Of a stretch of 64,000 nt of DNA, positions 48,755 through 60,039 are shown piece by piece; within the stretch, counting starts at the first letter, position 1; each line of letters opens with the position of its first letter. The notes beneath the pieces are model-generated. The model had not been told where the DNA came from, ran no database searches, and saw only the letters and a list, made by a program, of their open reading frames with translations. A program made the position numbers and the translations under genes. Origin of the DNA: Fistularia commersonii (taxonomy: Eukaryota; Chordata; Actinopteri; Syngnathiformes; Fistulariidae); the NCBI GenBank assembly GCA_037954325.1, contig JBBMNZ010000027.1, positions 9,306,001-9,370,000 of the forward strand. The letters run 5' to 3'.

Positions 48755-49980
48755 CTCACGTGCACACGATGCACTACAGGGCCAGCTGAGCCAGATCAAT
48801 ATTTCTCCCCATTTAAAGACCAGAATTCAGAGAATGGCTGTTTAGCGCTCAGACTGCAGACATGCTTTAGACCTTGGGTTTTTACACTAAACACTCAAAG
48901 TAGCGAGGCTTTTTTTGCACCAACTCATAAGTATTTTCTTCCCCTGAATCCTTTTCTCTTCTTCCTGATCACCATATTTGCAGATTGCTTCAGCGTTCTG
49001 TCATGCTCTCTATTTACAGTCAAAGTAGCACCCTTTTTTCCCCCTCCTTTTTCCCGTTCGTCATCTCTCCCATCTCTTGCGTGTATCCTTTGCAGTTTCT
49101 CTCAGATTGCATTCAGCTCTGCTCTTTGTCCCATCCATGGCTGACCACAGCTCAGGTCCCCCTCCGATCCCTTGGGGCATCTCAGAGCCATTGCTGTGGC
49201 TGAAGGCCTGGACCGGAGGCTTAGGGGCGGGGGGACCTTTTGCATCGGGGGAAGGAGGGCTCCCTCTAGCACCGGAGAGTTGTAATAGCAGGGAAACAAT
49301 CTTCAAAAACAAAAGTGAAGAAGAAGAAAAAGCCATGTAAGCTATGCAGGTCTGCACACACTCACACCAGCACACTCTGAAGCGCAAACAAATTCACAAA
49401 CACACATTGAGAATTGCCCGAGGCTGACTGGAGCTTCCTGTTTCTGAATCAGCCACAGGAGGTATCTGAGGCTTTTCTGGTTCGATAGCTTGACAGCCCC
49501 GATGTGTGGGAGCATTGTGAAAGCCTGTATTTCATTAAACACATCCTATGCTGCGGTCTGTCACTCTTCTCTGCCAAATGGAATAATTCATTATTCCTTC
49601 ATTTTGCAGGTTTTGGAGTCTTTGCAGGCATTTCAGTATGTTGCCCTCGCTGGTGAGCGCGCTTTCCGATTGCGGAAACTGATAATTGATTTCTTCGGGC
49701 AACGAGTCCGCCTCTGAGCAGAGAGTCAGAGATTGTGGGGGACTTTACCTGAGTGGGTCCATTTTCTACATAATCCTCCACAATCATCCTCCAGTCATCA
49801 CTGATGCTACTGGAGAACCGGTGTGACACACTGAAGATTACCGAGAAATGCTCTCATTAGATGTTAACACTCGGTGACCCGTCAAGTGCTCTTGAACAAA
49901 TCTCTTGCAGGTTGTTGTGGCACTAATGAGTGAATGATGCATACTAGAAGTGAGGAAACAGGCACTCCTGTTGCACTGAT
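47146..49980. other. Non-coding stretch, no gene seen
   Basis: It contains GT runs at 47872-47904, 48030-48058 and 48220-48243, a T run at 48374-48395, and otherwise complex intergenic sequence without a supported exon. Confidence 0.5.
47872..47904. repeat. (GT)n microsatellite
   Basis: About 33 bp of pure GT. Confidence 0.95.
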
Positions 49981-50021
49981 ACTGTGCTGAAAGAAAGGGG
50001 GGGAAAAAGAAAAAGCCAAAT

Positions 50022-50324
50022 ATGGCGGGTCATTTTCAACAGGATCGTGAACGCAAGTTGATAAAGCGCACTTGTAAAAAAAATTTTGATCATATAGAGT
50101 CTGATGAAAAACAGCTGTTTCTACTTGTTGGAGATGTCATTCAGCAACTCACACGACAATATTCCAAAGAGATCTGCGTCTTTTGCGGACAAAAGAATGG
50201 TGTTCAAGATGAAGACGAAAACCCAAGAATTACCATTGAGCAATTTAATAACTATTTTATGTTTTTAACAAAATGCGTAAAAATAAAGGGATTCACTTTT
50301 CTGACCACTTCTGGGACTGTTTAG
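50022..50324 (+). CDS. Hypothetical single-exon small protein, 100 residues
   Basis: I do not recognise this protein. The frame is complex rather than repetitive, charged and amphipathic, with a basic N-terminus (RERKLIKRTCKKNF), an acidic middle (DEKQLFLLVGDVIQQL, then NGVQDEDENP) and a CxxC-like ICVFCG at about residues 66-71. The start ATG has A at -3 and G at +4, a strong context. A poly(A) signal AATAAA at 50329-50334 follows the TAG within 5 bases. The frame carries about nine CpGs in otherwise AT-rich, CpG-poor DNA. These signs fit an intronless retrocopy, a fragment of a transposon-encoded protein or a small gene; a chance frame is also possible at this length. No transposon ends were seen nearby. 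Confidence 0.25.
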   Translation: MAGHFQQDRERKLIKRTCKKNFDHIESDEKQLFLLVGDVIQQLTRQYSKEICVFCGQKNGVQDEDENPRITIEQFNNYFMFLTKCVKIKGFTFLTTSGTV

Positions 50325-50334
50325 AAACAATAAA

Positions 50335-53300
50335 TTACAAAATATGGTTTTTGTTTGTACCTTTCCAGGACATAACATGATTAAGTGTAAAATCTGAGAT
50401 TCGGAAAAGACCAACCACACTAGATGTTCATGACCACGTGTATAATCTGCTTTAATTGCAAATATGCATGAGTCTGAGTGATATGGGTGTTCACTTTAAC
50501 CAAAGAAATTCACAATTAATTAACAGTAACCTTTAAAATCAGTCGATATTATGATACTATATACAATATAACTAATATGAATCATAATCAGTTTGTGTGA
50601 GGAGGATAATGGACTGCAAACAGCAATAGATATGGAATTGCTTAGAGTAAATATGAATTTATGAGTTGAGGCCAGGTTGTTAGTGTGATTTCTGAACAAT
50701 TTTATATTGTCCAAAAGTCAATTGATTTGTATTTAATTTGAAATCCACATTGATAATTATAAATTACAATCAAAACAGGACCCAAAACAAATACCATTCA
50801 GCGATATGATATTTTCCAGAACAAAAACAACCTATTTATGGTTTCCGAAATAAAAAAAAGAATCTTCCTCAGTGGATAATTGGTCATTGGTGCATCAAGG
50901 CTTTCTTCAAATGTCATCGAGTGCACGCATTTTTTCATTTAATATGTGACCTGTTAGACCACTGAGTCCCGGCGATATTCGCTGTGGTGCCTCTTCCGTC
51001 AGCGGTGACCAAGGTTTTCTGTGGAAGTGACAAGTTAAGATATACAGACTTGGCGCACACAGTCATATTTTAGAGGATGCTTCCACATTCACACATCAAC
51101 ACACAGGAACACGCAGGTGCCGGGTTTAAGGGCTTGTGTGACAAGTGGACAGGGACATGCTGTCAGTTGTGTGTGTCAGTGGTGGTGATGTTTTGACGTG
51201 AAGGCGTGCCCATGCTTGCTGGTGACACAGACACCTTGAAGTGTGGCAGATGGCCACCACCTGCCTGTAAATAATGTGTGCTGAAAAAAAAAGTAAGAAA
51301 TTTAGAAAACAGTTGACATTCACATCGCAGTCAGACATCTTGTTTTCTTCTTTTCTTCTTCTACCCGTTAATATTGTAATTCCCAGTGCAGCCACTGCTA
51401 GAAGACTTTACGGTGCAAAGGAAGCTCCGTGAATTTGCAAAATGTGTTTACATGAGGACTATACAAAATATATGAAATACAAAATTTCAAGCAGTCCAGT
51501 CTGTTTGGTCTGCTCCGCAACTACACTGTTCTTTATCTGTTTTCTGTGTAAACTTCTTGCTGATTCATGTCAGTGAATCCCTGAATCACAGCAGATCAGC
51601 CACAATATATTTTTTTTAACATTTGAAAAACACCACATAAATCCATTTTGGGTTATTTCAGACTGACTTCAGCAACACACTCCCTCACATGCACAGTGAT
51701 TGTCCTTTAGATGGACAAGCACTGGCACGGTAGCACAGTAGGCGGAAGGGGTTTCCCTTGTGCTGCACTCAAAATAGTCACTCCAAACACATTGCCTGCA
51801 TCTCATTTTTACTTTATAACTCGTCCAATTCTGGTAAAAACTTGATGGAGGGGTGGATCCATTACCATCTTGAAGAGATTACAGATTTTGCAGAATCAGA
51901 TTTATTTTTACCATCTTATCAACTTTATATTATATTCCTGACTTAAGCATAAGAGAGTTAGAGCCCAAGATACACAACAAGCTGAACATTGTAATTACTT
52001 TCGACATACTTGAACGCAGCACGAAGAAAACCGCCACTTTGCAGTGCTGCATCGACATGTTTCTGGACACATTTTCACATTTACATCATTAACACCTGGC
52101 ATTAAAGTGCCCGCTGGCCTATTGGCCTGTAATTGAATTGTGCTATAACATGTGTAAATAAACCCAGTGCATGTTTATGTTCCGCTTGTAAATTGTATTT
52201 TCTCAAATTAACAGTTATTTGTAATTTAGAAGGAAAAAAACAACACCGAGAGTGTTGTGATTTTTGTCTCTGGATCTCTCCATGAAATATAACATGGACC
52301 TTGCTAGAGGTCCCCACTCTCCTCTGAGTTGAAAATGTAAAAAGTTTTTGAAACCTCAGAAATGCAGAGCCCTTGAGACAAACTCAGGGCCTCGGGCTGT
52401 TTTTATCGTCTTAGTGAGAGCGGTTACAAAATCTGCCCATGGCCTGTCTTAAGACTTGCTCTCTTATGAACTCAAACCAGATCCACACATTGTCCAGAGT
52501 TATACTTTCAAACATGTAGCACACAACAGGAGGTTGTTTAAGTCAACTGCCTTCTCACCTACGGGGTTTATTCAGTTTTGATTTGGTGACGGGTGCTGCT
52601 GGCGTAGAGCGTGTAGGAGGATTCACATGACCCCGAAAGTACACTGGTCAGAAACAGCTGAGTCTCCCGCTATTTCTTGAATTTTGGCATCTGCCCTTAC
52701 TGACACTGAAAACTTCTTGTCTGAGTGGAGCATAATAAATACATTCACACACAGCAAAGGTTGAGTTTATTCACAGGACTGCAGGCTTTCTCAAAAAAAA
52801 CAAACAAAAAAAAACAGAACAACCACAGGGCCGTAATAAATCTTATTTATCAAAATCTTTTTTTTTTTTTTGGTTTGTTTTTGGATTTGCTCGTACAGGC
52901 AGAGTCACAGTGTCAGAGATTATTGTAATCTTTGCTTTCCATTCTGTTGTCAAGGGAAGAATTGTGTGGGTATCAGAAGTGAAAACATCTTAATGCACAA
53001 CATAAATAAAGAGCACTATACATTTCTATCAATTACCTTTCCTAATTTTACCAATTAAAATATCACTGTCGACCAGGCTTGTTGAATTAGGAATTATTTT
53101 CACAACTACGCCTCATTCCTCTTGAGACTCTATGGAAATCTATGGTTTAGTCTGCAGTCCTGTTGCCAGATTTCTGCAGGTGTGTTGCTCTCTCATCGTG
53201 TGTTGGTTCGAGATTAAAACGTTTCAGAGGCCTCAAATATCCTTGTTGTAGTTTTCGCTACTGACGGTCACGGCAAAGCCCGGGAACCCCCGCTGTGCCG

Positions 53301-56300
53301 ACATTAAAACGTTGTATGTCCTTGGCTAATAACCGTAGAATTGACCCCTTAGATAACATCAATTGTCACTGCGTCTGAGCCTCATCCGAACCTCAACCCT
53401 CACCGGTGCCTGGAGGGTGTTGGGAAAAAAAGGAATACTCGGCAAGAGTGTTGCGCTCTGCTGTCTGTTTCTTCTCAACCTGCTGTTCTGCTTCTTGGTA
53501 ATGATAGAACCCCATGAGTCGTGCACCCCAAAAGAGGTTTTATTTCCTGCTACCGGTCCCTCTCCGCTAATTGGACACGGAGGTACGGACAAAAAAAAAA
53601 AAAACAGGAAATACAGGAATCAAGAAAATAAAAAAATACAAAACTTAACTATAATACATATATATATATATGTTTTGCAACATGGCTTTATCAAAGAGTT
53701 TTGAAATACATGTATGGTGCTGTGAGTGGGAATGAAAGCAGTATAATTCAAACAATGGTTAAGTCCGTCTACGGTCATTATTCTGCTAACAGCTAAAACT
53801 CTGCCTAGTATTACAAAATCGTATCTGAATTCGAATGAATGATTTTTTTTGAATTTATTTTTTCTTGTTTTACCCTAACAAACACTTAGGCTCAAGTGTG
53901 GCTGTGCCAGAAGATCACATTATACTTGTGACCTATGCTACAGAGGTCACAGGGACATTTCGTGTCAGGAAGAGAACGTATTAAGGATTTAATGGGATGT
54001 GCTGTAAGTCAGATACCGAAGCCCACCCTCTAACATAAAACCCTACATTTTATTGAGTTTTTCAGTCGTAATTCATTCCAATTTACGACGTCTCAAATCC
54101 ATATGGGGCGAGTCCGAATGGTAATCAGATGTTTGCACCCTGTGTGGTGTGTTCGCATGTTTACTGTGGCTCATTAGTGTAATACATATGTCAAAGGTTT
54201 ATTTAAAGCCCTTTTCAGTGTTCCTCCACAGATGAATATGGCTAATTTTACTTGGTAAAGAGAAATGCGTGAGCAGAAATCAACCCTGTCATTTATTGGC
54301 CCCTGTCTTGTCCTGAAACAGGAAACTGCAGCAGGAGCAAGCGCAGCAATCATCCTTTATTGTTCTATGGTTCTTAAATAAAAACATGAATCATCTGGAT
54401 TTCTAAAGTGCTGTGTCTAATAACATCAAAGTGACTATTTCTGCCTGCGTCTGCAGTCTGAGGGAATTGCCGGTGTGTGTATGTGTTTGTATGTGCGCAT
54501 ATATGAGTGTGTGTATTGAACATTATATATGCATATAAGGGTAAGAGTGGCTTAAAGAGAGAGACAGAAATTATGCAAGTAAGTGAAGCCAAAGGAAATG
54601 CATAAGAAAATGAATTTGAATATGAAGTGTTTGGCTGTGCATTACTGTGAGGATGCGAGTGTGTGTGTGTGTGTGTGTGTGTGTGCTTTCTGCCTCATGT
54701 GTATTGCCCATCAGTTGATGCTGGTTGATTAAAGTGCTCCTGTGTAAGTGGTGAGCAGAGAAGATGACTACTGGACGCATCACACAAACTAGATTTACAC
54801 ACCCAGAGACTCTCTACAGATGAGCTATGGGTGTCATTTCATTCAATATATCATACATACTTTTTGCTCTGTTTCTTTTTTAAAGTCACTCAAGGAAAGA
54901 ATATTAGCTGAATGTCAGAAATGTAAATTTATGCTTCCTGTACTCAAATTTATACCAGGGGTAAAAATGCATGCATGCAATCTTTTAGAATACTAGACAC
55001 TTTAGTGCATGAAAATCCAATTAGGGCGTCTGTTTTCTGAGATGGAGCAACCACTATGTCTGGCACCAGCAATTATACCACGTTTAAAGTTGTTTGGGTG
55101 AGCCTTCTCTCTCTTTTATGTTCATGGGCTTGGCTGCTTTGTTTGTGAATAAATGTCTGAGTGCTTGTCACTTAAAATTTGTTTGGGGTGCATCCACATG
55201 AAGCTTATATAGCCAATGTTTTCCAGTTAAATTTAAATTTTGGGCTAATGAAAGTAGGCAAATTAAAAATAATTTATTGTTGTTTTTTATTTCTTTATTT
55301 TTGCCGTACATATTTGCTCACAATGAGCTCCAAAATTCCTTCAAATTCATAATACTGCTATGTAATTTGTGTAATCATGCCCTGGCTTTGGTAAAGTGTC
55401 AGCCATTTATTTACAGTTTGACCAAGAGCCTTAAGGGAACAGGCAAAAAAGCCACAAAAGAAGAAATTAAGAAAATAGGTTCATTACCTAAACAACTTGC
55501 GTAGGGTTATATGAAACGTGCTGCCAAAAAAACACAAGAAAAACCAACAAAAACAGAATTGTTCAAACAGGTCACAACATGAAACCTGGTGCACCTGCCC
55601 AGTAGCGCCAAAGACAGATGACCCTGCCTGGTCATGGAAAACTAATTTCTCTCTCCTCTCATCGTCTGATCCTGTCAACCCACTTCAGCTGTTCCCGGGG
55701 CTTCACTTCCTCAATCGATATATTCCAGCAACCCTGACTGGGAAGAGAAGATGGTGCCACAGTCGAGCTGTGGGTGATCATTCCTCGGCAAGGAACATGC
55801 GATGTTACCCAACAAACCCGCAACCTGGAGCACAATGTCAGAGGGATTCCACTAACCCTGAGTGAGGACAAGTTGTGATGATAATGGATCCTCCGCTGCT
55901 TTGCTCTTTTGGGCCTGTCGGGCAGGTGATTCAAGTGCATCAATGGTCAGATGGATGTGTCCAAACTGTGAAAGTCAAATATGGGACTCGTTCCGTAGAG
56001 CCCCCCCTGCATTTTACCCTTTTAGCAGGTAGAAGAGGATATTGAGGCACAGAGATTCACTGGACCCAAATGAATCGATACGAGGACAGAAGAGGGAGAA
56101 GCTGCCTCTGTTTGGCAGCATTCATTTTCATTTGGCCAGGTGTGGTATTGTTTTGGCAAATGATAGAAAATATTTCTTTAAATACTATTTATTCATATTT
56201 TATCAAAGCATTTTGGATACAGTAATTGACAAATTCAAGTGAATCATATGAACTGATACACAAGTGTATTCCCGCTAAAGCATATCACATGGCCACAAAC

Positions 56301-56779
56301 AGGTAGTGACAAGATGTAAACAATATAAGCATATAGATATACTCGCAATATTGGAAATTATCACGTACCCTAGAGACAATGTGATTATATTGGTTATTTA
56401 AATATCCAGACCATCAGACCCAACGCAATCTCACAATTTCAACTAATTTGGTGTAACACTCTATTTTCTGTGCAATGAAATTATGTGAATTTAGGTTTTC
56501 CCTAAATTTTATGACTTTTGTACAAAGATATTGTCATGCTCTAAATTAAATCCCCAGGCAATTCAATTGTGAAACACAGTTGAACGGTTGGGAGTCTTTT
56601 TGAAATTGTAATCAATCGAACAACCGTTTTTAGCTCTTATATGCAGATAAACATATAGTTCATCCTCCAATTGAAGGGCTTGACCAACTCAATAAAGTTT
56701 CTTGGACTAACATGTTTAAATTTATATGTAAACATGCTAGTTATGCATAGATACATAAAATTATATTATTTCTATGTGT
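50335..56779. other. Non-coding stretch, no gene seen
   Basis: AT-rich intergenic DNA with a GT run at 54658-54684. A GC-richer segment at 55560-55870 is open in two frames but has no recognisable domain or splice context. Confidence 0.5.
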
Positions 56780-56967
56780 GTATATACATACTGTATATGT
56801 ATATAGAGTATCTATACACCCACACACGCCTTAACAGGCACACAGAATACGTACATATATATATATATATACATATATATATCTCCATAGGGGAAATTCA
56901 GGTGTGCATGTCTGTGTGTGCATTTCTGTGTGACATGCACACACGCCTATACAGACACACAGAATAC

Positions 56968-57023
<56 letters not shown>

Positions 57024-57095
57024 TCACATATATATATGTGTGTGTGTGTGTATATATATATATATGTATGTATGTATGTATATATAAATATATAT
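56780..57095. repeat. Compound AT/GT microsatellite cluster
   Basis: Alternating (AT)n, (TATG)n and (GT)n runs, including a near-repeat of ACACGCCT.ACAGGCACACAGAATAC (56824-56850 against 56942-56967). The 138-codon frame here is an artefact of the repeat. Confidence 0.93.
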
Positions 57096-58697
57096 ATAGT
57101 ATAGTTGTCATTGGGAGGGAGGCACGTACATTTCTATGCGTAAGATAAGATAATACTTCATTGATCTCTGTCTGTGTGCATGTCTGGGTGAGGAATTCAA
57201 GACTTGTGTATTTCTGATATATTTTCTCACTCTGCTAGTGTATGCATTTCCGTTTGTTCTTTTTGTTCATCAATTTGCCTACGGACGACCGGTATAGATT
57301 ATTCTTCTTGGAGCTCCAAAATCTACATAATGTATGAAACTATTTTGTCTCTCACAGAATTTTCCCTCACAGTATCCAACCTCTCTACCTCCCTGCTTCT
57401 TCTCACTTCCATGTGGCCTCCATTTCATCAGCCTCTCTCTTTTCTCTCCTCTTTCACCCCCTCCTCCCACTCTACTGCTGAAACAATCATCAATTACCCT
57501 TATCCCTCAGTGTTATCCTTCTTTCAATCTCCCTCCATCTTCCCAGCCCATCCAGCGGAGTGGTTCCTCCTGGTTGGCTGCAGGCCACCCAACCCCGTTC
57601 CTGTCAGTCACCCTGCTCCCGGTAGCTGAGCATAGACTGACAGCTCCATGAGCAAATCAATAATAATCTTCAACCAGTGTAATCCTATACCTGAGGATAT
57701 CCCTCAGTGCATCCACAGCTTCCTAGACTCACCCAGCGTCTCAAGCTGATTATCATTTTTACTTTTGAAAAAAATAATACACATGGAGCCAAAATATTGC
57801 TAGGAGAAGCCCAAGTGGAATGTGGACGCTCTTTCTGATACCTTATTGTATGTCCAGAAGTATACACGATAACTCACACACTCACCCTGTCCTGATTGTC
57901 ACAGAGGCTAAGGTCATCTGGTTTGATGTATGAGGCAAGTCATATGACAACCTTCATATAACTCCAACCTCTTTCTTGACCGAGAAATCTTGAGGAAAGG
58001 AATGAAGGACTGAGGGAGATGTTTTACTGCAATTGTCTCATTAAGATGCATTATAACGGCACAAACATCATGCGGTTCATTCATTACACATGTAGATGCT
58101 TTGACTGGCCGGAATTTGTCACTTTTCATTTGAATTGCGGTGACAGTCTCATTTTGGGCACCCAGATGATCAGTGATGTATAATTTGAATCAACATATTC
58201 AGCTGTTTATGTGAAAATACTTAAGAACTGTAATTAGCATTAAATCTTGAAGGTTATTGCTAGGATCTAAAAACTTCAGCTGGGTAAAAGACACCAGTCA
58301 CCTTCAATATAGACAATATTCTGTGTCTATGTTGTCTTTTTTCTATATAAATGGAGTGTGGTGTAGGAAAAGGTATAATGATAATAAATGTTATGGATAC
58401 CATTTGTAACAAGGTAAACTTTGAGTTTGTATGCTTCCCTCCCACTATTTATTATGTAGCTGTAATTTAGATACCTCAGAACTATATTTAACATTATCAT
58501 GACTGCATAATCGGATGTGAATCTGCCTGGCCCAAAACCTGTGCTCTGTCCCAGACACTGCATGCTCAATCATTAGGCAAGTTGTATTTTTGAGGATTAA
58601 TTTTGTTATCGTACAACCACAGTGCTCTTGGTCAATCCATAGATATAGATATGGATTGATATAGAATACCCATATGTACACCAATATTAGACAGCTA
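57096..58697. other. Non-coding stretch, no gene seen
   Basis: GATAAGATAATACTTCATTG at 57146-57165 resembles the tail of a common fish repeat but is too short to assign. The remainder is AT-rich intergenic DNA. Confidence 0.45.
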
Positions 58698-60039
58698 TTA
58701 GTGTGCAGAATTATTATGCAACTAAATGGAAAAAGACAGATTTTCCCATCTCACTTGTATATTTTCACCTGTTAAATTGAGAATAATAAACAAACTCAAA
58801 ATTTACAAATATTTCTGAAATTGAAAAAAAAAAAAAAGCCTTGGTGACCAATATAGCCACCCTTCTTTTCGATAACAATCACAAGCCTTCCATTCACAGA
58901 GTCAGTCGGTTTTTTGATCTGGTCAGAATCAACTTTTTGTGTAGTTGCAACCACAGCCTCCCAGACACTGTTCAGAGAGGTGCACTGTTTTCCTTCACTG
59001 TAAATTTCCTGCTTAAGAAGGGCCCAAAACTTCTCAATAGGGTTTAAGTCAGGAGAAGAAGGGGGCTGTGTCATTAGTTTTTCATCTTTGAGGCCTTTAC
59101 TGGACAGCCACACAGTGGACAAATTTTATGTTTATGATTGAGCGTTGTTTTGCATGAAAATCAAAAACTTCTTGAAAGATGCAGATTTTTTTCCTTTACC
59201 GCTGCTTGAAAAAAGTGTCTTCTAGAAATTGTCAGTGGGTCTGAGAGTTGATTTTGAGTCAATTTTCAACCTGAAAAGGTCCACCTAGCTCATCTTTAAT
59301 AATACCAGCCCGCACCAGTACCTCACCTCTGCCTTGCTGGCGTCTGAGTCGAAGTGGAGATCTTTGTCTGTTACAGGTCGAACCACGGGCCCGTCCATCC
59401 ATCTGTCCGTCAAGAATCGCTCTCATCTCATCAGTCCACAAAGTTTTGAAAAATCTGTCTCCAGATATTTCTTGACCCATTCTTGAAGTTTCAACTTATT
59501 GGGTTTCAGTCTTTCTTACCTTGGCCATGTCTCTGAGAACCGAACACCTCGTATCTCTTGACACTCCAGGTAGGTTGCAGTTGTGGAATATGGCAGCGCT
59601 GGAGGATAATGGCTTCCTGGTTGCTTCATGTTTGATTCTTCTAAAATCTTTGGGGGGGTTAATTTGTGTCTTTTTTTCTCGACACGTTTCTTGCGACCCT
59701 GTTGACTATTTGCAACAAAACGTTTGATGGTTCTGTGATCACGTGCCAATATTTTTGATATTTCGAGAGTGCTGGATCCTTCTGAAAAGACTTACAATTT
59801 TTGCTTTTCAGAGTCACTCTTTTTTGGTCCACTTTTCCTAAGGAGAAGAATCTTCCTAACAAATTATGTATTCCTTGATATAGGGTGTTGATCACCGCCC
59901 CTTGTTACACCACCACACATCACCTGATATGCATTAAATTCAATAAGCATTCAAGTTTATACAGCTTGGAGTTGGAAATTATGGATAAAATGATAATATG
60001 GTCAAAATAATCACTTGCCCAATAATTGCGCACACAATG
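58698..60039 (-). mobile_element. Tc1/mariner-type transposon, decayed
   Basis: A 1.34 kb element bounded by imperfect terminal inverted repeats: TTAGTGTGCAGAATTATTAT at the left, and on the minus strand CATTGTGTGCGCAATTATTG at the right. Each end abuts a TA (58696-58697 and 60040-60041), the target duplication of this superfamily. It encloses remnants of a DD34E transposase gene on the minus strand. The length and terminal sequence fit a Tc1-like family common in fish. Confidence 0.9.
58834..59895 (-). pseudogene. Tc1-like transposase pseudogene
   Basis: Reading the minus strand, three frame-shifted pieces line up with a Tc1 transposase. The first (59895-59516) holds the helix-turn-helix region, with IARDHRTIKRFV-like wording near 59740 and a basic stretch. 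The second (59480-59259) carries LWTDEM, the first catalytic Asp. The third (59122-58834) carries SPDLNPIEKFW, with the catalytic Glu, and ends KKGGYIGH. Between the second and third pieces the usual MQDNA motif reads MQNNA, so the second catalytic Asp is Asn, and a stop follows three codons later. Several frameshifts and this change show the gene is dead and cannot encode an active enzyme. Confidence 0.9.

Noticed and set aside
49606..49648. Possible 43-base mini-exon flanked by TTTTGCAG and GTGAGC
   Set aside because: Both splice motifs are short and common; no coding homology and no neighbouring exon.
51720..51760. GGCACGGTAGCACAGTAGG as the start of another dispersed repeat copy
   Set aside because: The similarity is confined to about 20 bases and the remaining landmarks of the family are absent.
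56671..57148. 138- and 76-codon frames rich in Tyr, Ile, Cys and Val
   Set aside because: They are translations of AT/GT microsatellites.
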